NCBI GenBank assembly: GCA_030618205.1
Contig: JAUXDR010000098.1
Span: 1 to 5,014 of the forward strand
DNA: 5,014 bases
Reading direction: 5' to 3'
Source of the DNA: Deltaproteobacteria bacterium
GTDB lineage: Bacteria > Desulfobacterota > Dissulfuribacteria > Dissulfuribacterales > UBA3076
Shown piece after piece: positions 1-5,014 of this stretch. Under the pieces are notes generated by a model, which was given only the letters and a program-made list of their open reading frames with translations, was not told the origin of the DNA and did not search any database. The translations under genes and the position numbers were made by a program. Within the stretch, counting starts at the first letter, position 1; each line of letters starts with the position of its first letter.

Positions 1-764
1 CACCAGCAGGTGGGACACAGATATGTACAGGTGCCGCAATTGATGCACGCAAAGGCCACATCATCCCAAAATGGTGCGTCAAAAAGCTCGGTCTGCACCT
101 TGTCCTTTAACTTGTCAGTAGAAACTTTGTACTCTATTTTATCTGAAGCACTGGCTGCCACGTCTTCACCGGCCTTCAGCGCTGTCTCATCTGCCTCTTT
201 TCCACCTTGTGCCTGGTTTAGGAACGTCTCGCCCTTGTCTGTCAAGGCCTTTATAAGGAATGTGTCTCCCAGGTCGTAGAGTAGCGCGTCAAGGCCTTTT
301 TCACTGAAAGGGCCGCCACCTACAGAGGTACAGAAACACGTGGAGCCGGGGTCGTTGCACCCAAGTCCTACAAAAGTGGTTGATTCATACCGTTGTATCC
401 ACCATGGATCTTGATATTCAGGATTGTCAAAATTGGGTTTAACGATCTGAAAGGCATGGGCGTCGCAGGGCCTTATCCCAACGACTGCCAGGGGAGAGTA
501 GTCCTTTTCAGACTCCTTGATGATATTGGCATCTGGGGCATTTTCATCCAGGGTGTATTCAAACAGACGCTCCGATTGGGGATACACCAATGATTTCGGG
601 GAGAGCCGTGTATTTTGAAAATTAAAGTCAGGCATCTTCTTTTCATCCAGGGCCTTGAAGGTATGAAAGTCTCCGTCCCTGACCGGAACAAATATATTGT
701 AAGAGGATTTTAGGCCTGCTAATGCCTTTATCCACTCTTCTTTGGTATAGATCTTTTTTGTCAT
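1..764 (-). CDS. AsrA/HydB-like 4Fe-4S dicluster protein, C-terminus beyond window
   Basis: The frame is open from ATG 764 to the left edge without a stop (254 codons). It looks like the family of anaerobic sulfite reductase subunit A and the beta subunit of group 3 [NiFe] hydrogenases: proteins that relay electrons between an NAD(P)H-binding flavoprotein and a partner enzyme. Supporting motifs are VGIRPCDAHAF (C100), a GLGC-to-CFC stretch (C136, C143, C145) followed by TSVGGGPFSEKGLD, a lysine/glutamate-rich helical region at about 175-225, and the start of the first [4Fe-4S] motif CINCGTCTYLCPTCW (C240, C243, C246, C250) at the edge. A second cluster motif is expected just outside. The gene begins 6 bases after the preceding stop; AAGG nine bases before the ATG is a weak ribosome site. 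In Hdr-Flox clusters, FloxB is, as I recall, this type of protein, so an AsrB/FloxA-like flavoprotein may follow. Confidence 0.85.
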   Translation of the reverse strand, partial: MTKKIYTKEEWIKALAGLKSSYNIFVPVRDGDFHTFKALDEKKMPDFNFQNTRLSPKSLVYPQSERLFEYTLDENAPDANIIKESEKDYSPLAVVGIRPCDAHAFQIVKPNFDNPEYQDPWWIQRYESTTFVGLGCNDPGSTCFCTSVGGGPFSEKGLDALLYDLGDTFLIKALTDKGETFLNQAQGGKEADETALKAGEDVAASASDKIEYKVSTDKLKDKVQTELFDAPFWDDVAFACINCGTCTYLCPTCW

Positions 765-770
765 GAGGCG

Positions 771-1721
771 CTACCTTATGAAATCGTTGTAATCATCAGG
801 CCGGAATACGTCTAAAAGGGGGCGCTGATCCAGAGTCAGCCCGGCTTCCCAGGAGAAGAGTTCATGCGCGTCCTTGTTGAGCTTCTTAGTAAACTGCCTC
901 ACCGGGATACCAACCGGACAGGCCCTTTCACACGCACCGCAGTCTGTGCACCTGCCCGCACAGTGATAAGCCCTTAGGGTGTGGAAGGTCATGGTGTCAA
1001 TGGGATCACTGCTTTTGCCCACCCATTGGGGGTTTGATTCATCCACAAAACAGGTGGGACAGTAACACAGAGGACAGGCGTTTCGACAGGCATAACAGCG
1101 GATGCATTTGTCTATCATCCTGGTAAAGAAATTCCATTTCTTCTCAGGATCCATGCCCTCGATCTGTTTGACATCCTTGTAGGCATCGACTCCATCCTGT
1201 TCCTCAACAGGCGGCGCGACCATCTCATCAGATATTACAGGGTTGCGGTGGGTACAGACCAGACAGTTGCGCTGGAGATAGTCTTTTTTATTGAATGTGT
1301 CCTCAAAATCCTTTCCTTTTACTGTGAAGGTCTCCCCCTGTTCTTTTATTTCAAGAATCTCTTTTTGCTTCACAGCCCTTTGCACGGCCCGGTGGTCGAT
1401 CATGCCTTTACAGGGAATGCCGACAATATAGAGTTGATCCCGGCTGACCTGGTTTTCTGTGATATGCGTGATGATGTTTCTGGAATTGCATCCATTGGCG
1501 ACAATCCCGATTCTGTCTGTGCGACCGGTCAGATAGTTACACAGGTTTAGCCCGCAGTTGCTGTCCCAATAGAGGAGGTCCACTTGATCGGCATTATTGA
1601 TGAGGACAGGCTGGTTCATCATAGGAACGCTCCCCTTTTTGTAACCGATGAACACATCCACCTTGTCATCTTCGAACAGCTTCCTGGCTGTTTCCCTGAT
1701 CTTCTTGGTGTACTCCAGCAT
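771..1721 (-). CDS. FrhB/FdhB-like 4Fe-4S electron-transfer protein
   Basis: Complete, 316 residues, ATG at 1721 overlapping the mvhD stop by one base; stop TAG. Residues 1 to about 120 resemble the N-terminal region of the coenzyme F420 hydrogenase/dehydrogenase beta (FrhB/FdhB) family, including IVANGCNSRN (C78) and IVGIPCKGMIDHRAV (C104). A CLVC pair lies at 153/156. The C-terminal part is a ferredoxin-like domain with a dense cluster CIRCYACRNACPLCYCPTC (C206 to C224) and a second motif C254, C258, C261, C264, C268-Pro. The 18 cysteines can supply at least two [4Fe-4S] clusters. No signal peptide or membrane segment is visible, so it should be cytoplasmic. Its place directly after mvhD and before an AsrA-like gene suggests that it feeds electrons into MvhD-HdrA or draws them from it. 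F420 use is not implied, because bacterial relatives occur with NAD(P)H- or formate-linked modules. The exact donor is unknown. Confidence 0.85.
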   Translation of the reverse strand: MLEYTKKIRETARKLFEDDKVDVFIGYKKGSVPMMNQPVLINNADQVDLLYWDSNCGLNLCNYLTGRTDRIGIVANGCNSRNIITHITENQVSRDQLYIVGIPCKGMIDHRAVQRAVKQKEILEIKEQGETFTVKGKDFEDTFNKKDYLQRNCLVCTHRNPVISDEMVAPPVEEQDGVDAYKDVKQIEGMDPEKKWNFFTRMIDKCIRCYACRNACPLCYCPTCFVDESNPQWVGKSSDPIDTMTFHTLRAYHCAGRCTDCGACERACPVGIPVRQFTKKLNKDAHELFSWEAGLTLDQRPLLDVFRPDDYNDFIR

Positions 1722-2152
1722 TATGCCACCTCGGCCCTTTTCTTGATAAAGTGTTTCGCAGGCCCAAGGGCCTTTACTTCTTTTGCTACTTCCCGCGCCA
1801 CATCAACATACTTCGTCGCCTCTGCGGATGATATCCAGGAAAAATGCAGCCTGCCGGGCTCAATGCCAATATGTTCCAGAAGCCCTTTTAACAGGGCGAA
1901 CTTTCTTCTTGCATAGTAATTACCTTCCAGGTAATAGCAGTCTCCGGGGTGTCAACCGGACACCCACACGCCGTCAGAGCCATGACGGAATGCAGCCAGA
2001 ATAAACTTGGGACTCACACGGCCGGAACAGGGCACGCGTATCACCCTGAAATTCGGAGGATACTGAAAACGGCTCACACCGGCCAGATCAGCGGCTCCGT
2101 AACTGCACCAGTTACAAAGAAAGGTCGTAATCTTCGGCTCCCAGTCGTTCAT
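1721..2152 (-). CDS. mvhD: MvhD-type iron-sulfur electron-transfer protein, selenocysteine-containing
   Basis: Complete gene of 143 residues once the UGA at codon 67 is read as Sec, which is the normal size for the MvhD/FlpD/FrhD delta family. This protein carries a [2Fe-2S] cluster and passes electrons between an electron-input module (hydrogenase, formate dehydrogenase or NAD(P)H oxidoreductase) and HdrA. Visible motifs are [13 protein letters not shown] (C13, C16), RVPCSGRV (C42), [17 protein letters not shown] and then UHPGDCYY (U67, C72). After the UGA the family signature continues without a break: [20 protein letters not shown], then an ISSAEA stretch and a charged helix ending KKRAEVA. 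The ATG has AGGAGA five bases upstream and starts 9 bases after hdrA. The TAA stop shares its last A with the ATG of the next gene. FloxD and BamF belong to the same family, so the partner complex cannot be named from this protein alone. Confidence 0.94.
1726..1732 (-). promoter_or_regulatory. Ribosome binding site of the FrhB-like gene
   Basis: GAGGTGG lies four bases before the ATG at 1721 (seven bases counted from its GAGG core), inside the end of mvhD. It favours this ATG as the start, consistent with translational coupling at the TAATG junction. Confidence 0.65.
1919..1935 (-). promoter_or_regulatory. Putative bacterial SECIS hairpin in mvhD
   Basis: In the mRNA sense, AUUACC pairs perfectly with GGUAAU around the five-base loop UGGAA. 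The loop begins 23 nt after the UGA and has G at its second position, meeting the usual bacterial SECIS rules. A possible lower stem (UGC with GCA, separated by an unpaired internal region) could extend it. Folding was done by eye. Confidence 0.75.
1952..1954 (-). other. In-frame UGA read as selenocysteine in mvhD
   Basis: Codon 67 of mvhD. It sits where MvhD homologues have the first Cys of G-C-H-x-G-D-C. The 76 codons downstream are open and match the C-terminal half of the family. Sec at the equivalent region is established for Methanococcus VhuD and, as I recall, for BamF of benzoyl-CoA reductase complexes. A hairpin follows at the right distance. Confidence 0.93.
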
Positions 2153-2157
2153 ATTTT

Positions 2158-2163
2158 TCTCCT
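2158..2163 (-). promoter_or_regulatory. Ribosome binding site of mvhD
   Basis: AGGAGA lies five bases upstream of the ATG at 2152 and overlaps the TAG stop codon of hdrA. It supports this start for the short selenoprotein gene and suggests that its translation follows on from hdrA. Confidence 0.8.
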
Positions 2164-5014
2164 ACACTTCATCAATCATGGCCATTATCTGGTCCTGTGC
2201 AAATCCCTTGAGGTCTATGGCCCCGGATCGACAGGATGCCACGCACAGGCCACAGCCCTTGCACAGTACCGGGTTTATCTCCGCCTTGCCTGCAAATCGT
2301 CCCTCTTCGATCATTGAAGGGGCATTGTATGGGCAGATGCTAACGCACACCCCGCAGCTACAGCACCACATGGGATTGATATTGGCCACGGTGCCGCTTG
2401 CAAAGACCTTGCCTGTTGCAATAAGGCCGGTTACTCGGGACGCTGCTGCCAAGGCCTGCGCAATGCTCTCGTCAATGGATTTTGGATAATGGGCCAGTCC
2501 GCAAAGAAAGATTCCATCAGTTGCAAAATCAACCGGTCTCAGCTTGGCATGGGCCTCAATGAAGAATCCATCATCATTTACCGGGACCTTGAAGAATGTG
2601 GCCAGTTTTCCTGCTTCAGACGGCACAATAGCAGTTGCAAGCACAAGAAGATCCGCCCGGAGTATCACAGGTCTCTTGAGGATCTGATCCTCCAGCTCGA
2701 TCTCCAGGGCATCCTTTCCTCCACTCACCTTTGGCTTTGATTGCAGGTCATAGCGGAAAAAGATCACTCCCTTTTCCCTGGCATCTCTGAAGAGATCTTC
2801 CCGTTCACCATATGTCCGCATGTCGCGATACAGCACATACACGTCCATGTCCGGACTGCGCCGTTTGAGCTCCAATGCGCTCTCCATGGTGTGGGTACAG
2901 CACACCCGGCTGCAATAGGGACGGTCAGGTTCACGAGAGCCAACACACTGGATAAAGGCTGCTGACCGGATCTCCTTGAGGGTCGGATCATCCTGAATGA
3001 ACCGCGCATCCAGTTCCAGATGGGTAAGCACACGGGAATCCTCCCCATAGAGGTATTCAACAGGCTTGTATTCATGACCACCGGTTGCGACTACTGCCAC
3101 TCCGTGCTTTAGCTCAACTTCTTTATCTCCGTTTTTTAAGGTGGAGGAGAAGTTGCCTACAAAACCGTCCACATTGGTAAGCTCGGTGGATCGGCACACA
3201 TGGACTTGAGGACTTTTCTCTATCTCGTCTGCCAGATCTTTCACATAGGCCTGGATGTCTTCACCCTTCCAAGTCTTATTGAGGAACCTGGCCTGGCCCC
3301 CCAACTCCTCAGATTGCTCCACTAAATGGACCTCATAACCCTGGTCTGCCAGGTTTTTCGCACATACCATGCCGGCAACACCACCGCCAACCACCATAGT
3401 GACCGGTTCCAGACCCAGCTCCGTGTCCGGAAGGGGTTCCAGCAAAGCTGCCTTAGTAACTGCCATTCGCACGAGGTCTTTTGCCTTTTCCGTGGCAGCC
3501 GCAGGGTCTTTGCCATGCACCCATGAGTCCTGATTGCGGATATTGGCCATCTCGAACAAATACTTGTTCAGCCCTGCATTCATCAGGGTCTCCTGGAAAA
3601 GGGGTTCATGGGTCTTTGGTGTGCACGCAGCAACCACCACCCTGTTAATCCCCTGTTCCTTGATAACCTCCGCCATCTTCACCTGTGTATCCTGGGAACA
3701 GGTATACATGTTGTCTTCAACATAGGTGACGTACGGGAGCGTCTTGGCATAGTCCCGCACCTCAGGCACGTTCACCACACCCGCGATGTTTATACCGCAC
3801 TGACAGACAAAGACTCCAATGCACGGAGGCTCGCCGATCACATTGGTCTCCGGCGGCATCTCCTGAACCTGGGTCTGGGTCCAACGGCTCTCGCTCAAAA
3901 GCACACTGGATGCCGCTGCAGCAGCAGAAGCCTCCATAACAGACTGGGGAATATCTTTCGGTCCCTGGATCGCCCCGCAGACAAAAACACCTTCCCTTGT
4001 AGTCGCTACAGGTGCGAAGCTGTCTGTCCTGGCGAAGTTGTATTTATCCAGCTCGATCCCGAGACGTCCGGCAAGCTTGACGGTTTCCTCTCCCACCTGG
4101 AAGCCCACGGAAAGCACTACAAGGTCAAAAATCTCGCTCTTCAGCTCACCGCTGTCATCAACATAGGTTATCTCAAGGTTACCGTCTTCTACCGGGTTAA
4201 CGGTGTGAATGCGCGAGCGGATAAACCGCACACCGTGCTCATCACGGGCCCGGTTATAATATTCCTCAAAATCCTTGCCATATGTCCGCATGTCCATGTA
4301 AAAAATGGTCGGTTCTACATCCCCGTGGGCGTGCTCTTTGGCAATGACCGCTTCTTTGATGGCGTACATACAACAGACACCGGAGCAGTAGGCATTGCTG
4401 CATTCATGGGTATCGCGGGAACCCACACACTGGAGCCAGGCAATTTTTTTGGGCTCTTCGCGGTCATAGGGCCTCATCAGATGGCCCATATACGGCCCGG
4501 ATGCGCTCAGTATCCGCTCGAACTCCATGCTGGTGACTACATTGGGAGATTTCCCATAGGCAAATACTTCCTGAACTCCGGGATCGAACAGCTCGTTTCC
4601 AACTGCAAGGATCGCAGCTCCCACTTCAAGCTCTGTCCTTTTCGGCTTGTCATCATAATTAATCGCCCCGGCAAGACAGATCTTTTCACAGAGCCCGCAT
4701 CCGATGCACTGCTCCCTGTCTATGGAATAGGCAAGTGGAACTGCCTGGGCGTATTGGATGGACGTGGCGGCCTTGAGACCCAGACCGCAGTCGAATTCAT
4801 TTACACAGTGTATAGGACAGGCCTGGCTGCATTGCCCGCACCCGGTGCATACATCAGGGTCTATATACCGGGGATGATTGATGAGCGTAACATTGAAATG
4901 CCCGGCCTCACCATCAAAGGATTCAACCTCTGAGTTGGGGATGATATTTATATTAAGATGCCGGCCGACCTCGACCAGTTTGGGTGAAATAATTCACATG
5001 GCACAGTCATTAGT
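2162..5014 (-). CDS. hdrA: HdrA-type tandem flavin/iron-sulfur protein, selenocysteine-containing, N-terminus beyond window
   Basis: Electron-bifurcating subunit related to heterodisulfide reductase subunit A; 950 residues are visible and the frame is open at the right edge. Numbering from the first visible codon: a TNDCAMU motif at 1-7 (Sec7 from UGA at 4994-4996) followed by SPKLVEVGRH; an inserted ferredoxin domain with C56/C59/C62/C66 and C103/C106/C109/C113; CVGSR at 196 and CSGVCC at 210-215; DMRTYG near 241; and GPKDIP near 351, which ends module one. A second HdrA module starts near 398 (C404, C406), with an AACTPKTHEP stretch near 462, the FAD motif GGGVAG at 543-548, LGGQAR near 571, CVGSR at 690 and CSRVCC at 701-706. 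The C-terminal two-cluster ferredoxin has C884/C887/C890/C894 and C918/C921/C924/C928. Module two lacks the Sec/ferredoxin insert, and module one lacks the terminal ferredoxin. The stop is TAG at 2162-2164. The GTG at 4624 is not the real start, because HdrA homology continues upstream through the UGA. FAD and cluster binding are family knowledge; the physiological acceptor is unknown. Confidence 0.93.
2808..2824 (-). repeat. 17-base direct repeat, copy in second HdrA module
   Basis: Second copy of the DMRTYG-coding sequence found at 4278-4294; the flanking bases differ on both sides. Confidence 0.7.
4278..4294 (-). repeat. 17-base direct repeat, copy in first HdrA module
   Basis: Identical over 17 bases to 2808-2824. 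It encodes DMRTYG with the same codons in both modules and marks the equivalent position of the two HdrA halves. It is a coding relic of the tandem architecture, not a mobile repeat. Confidence 0.7.
4961..4978 (-). promoter_or_regulatory. Putative bacterial SECIS hairpin in hdrA
   Basis: In the mRNA sense, CUGGUC pairs with GGCCGG (six pairs, two of them G-U) around the six-base loop GAGGUC. The stem begins 16 nt and the loop 22 nt after the UGA. Bacterial SECIS elements typically place the apical loop about 16 to 37 nt after the UGA, with a G in the first two loop positions; both hold here. The loop contains AGGUC, which as I recall also occurs in the E. coli fdhF SECIS loop, where a G-U pair of bases contacts SelB. 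Folding was done by eye. Confidence 0.75.
4994..4996 (-). other. In-frame UGA read as selenocysteine in hdrA
   Basis: The codon is in frame with the downstream HdrA reading frame; 123 sense codons separate it from the GTG at 4624. It follows TNDCAM and precedes IISPKLVEVGRH. In ordinary HdrA proteins this position is Cys (TNDCAMC-x-x-SPKL). HdrA is a recognised selenoprotein family in some methanogens and deltaproteobacteria. A hairpin starts 16 nt downstream. A nonsense mutation or sequencing error is possible but unlikely, given the exact Cys position and a second case in the same operon. Confidence 0.9.

Noticed and set aside
473..691. A 72-codon minus-strand open frame overlapping the AsrA-like gene
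   Set aside because: It is out of frame with the AsrA-like protein, whose motifs run without interruption through the region.
4622..4624. GTG at 4624 as the start of hdrA
   Set aside because: The same frame is open for 123 codons upstream and encodes two ferredoxin Cys motifs and the SPKLVEVGRH motif of HdrA. The UGA before them is best read as selenocysteine.
3608..4933. A 441-codon open frame on the plus strand opposite hdrA
   Set aside because: It lies wholly antisense to a strongly supported HdrA reading frame, its translation shows no family motif I recognise, and long antisense open frames are common opposite biased coding sequence.
1952..4996. hdrA and mvhD as pseudogenes broken by nonsense mutations
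   Set aside because: Both UGAs sit exactly at conserved Cys positions of families with known Sec members, both have a hairpin at SECIS distance, and the frames are otherwise intact.
1..5014. Genome-wide reassignment of UGA to Trp or Gly
   Set aside because: Only two in-frame UGAs occur in about 1,660 codons, both at Cys sites, while Trp is encoded by TGG and Gly by normal codons. The three visible stops are TAG, TAA and TAG, which is too few to argue from.
1..5014. Origin in a methanogen or ANME archaeon, because of the HdrA/MvhD/FrhB content
   Set aside because: SECIS-like hairpins lie in the coding sequence just after each UGA, which is the bacterial layout, and the ribosome sites and AsrA-like gene fit anaerobic bacteria well.

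Overview
The window is one tightly packed minus-strand operon fragment with no intergenic gap longer than 9 bases. Read in transcription order (right to left), it holds four genes. They are a large HdrA-type flavin/iron-sulfur protein whose N-terminus lies beyond the right edge, an MvhD-type iron-sulfur protein, an FrhB/FdhB-like 4Fe-4S protein, and an AsrA/HydB-like 4Fe-4S protein whose C-terminus lies beyond the left edge. All are predicted cytoplasmic electron-transfer proteins. Together they resemble the heterodisulfide-reductase-linked, flavin-based electron bifurcation modules (Hdr/Mvh, Hdr-Flox type) of strict anaerobes.

The main result is that two of the four genes contain an in-frame UGA that I read as selenocysteine. 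In the HdrA gene, UGA (4994-4996) replaces the second Cys of the family motif TNDCAMC-x-x-SPKLVEVGRH. In the MvhD gene, UGA (1952-1954) replaces the first Cys of the family motif G-C-H-x-G-D-C. In both cases the frame stays open with clear homology on both sides. A stem-loop starts 16 nt after the UGA in one gene and 17 nt after it in the other, where a bacterial SECIS element is expected. Naive gene calling would shorten HdrA to a GTG at 4624 and cut MvhD to 66 residues; the corrected genes run 2162 to beyond 5014 and 1721 to 2152.

The HdrA is also a tandem double HdrA. A first HdrA module carries the Sec motif and an inserted two-cluster ferredoxin domain. A second module follows with its own N-terminal domain and FAD-binding domain, lacks that insert, and ends in a two-cluster ferredoxin domain.

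Organism: the SECIS-like hairpins lie inside the coding sequence just after the UGA, which is the bacterial arrangement (archaeal SECIS elements usually lie in untranslated regions). This argues against a methanogen or ANME archaeon. A selenoprotein-rich anaerobic bacterium, most likely a sulfate-reducing or syntrophic deltaproteobacterium (Desulfobacterota), fits best; this is inference. No HdrB, HdrC, hydrogenase or formate dehydrogenase catalytic subunit lies in the window, so electron donor and acceptor cannot be fixed. No RNA gene, mobile element, CRISPR array, promoter or terminator was seen.
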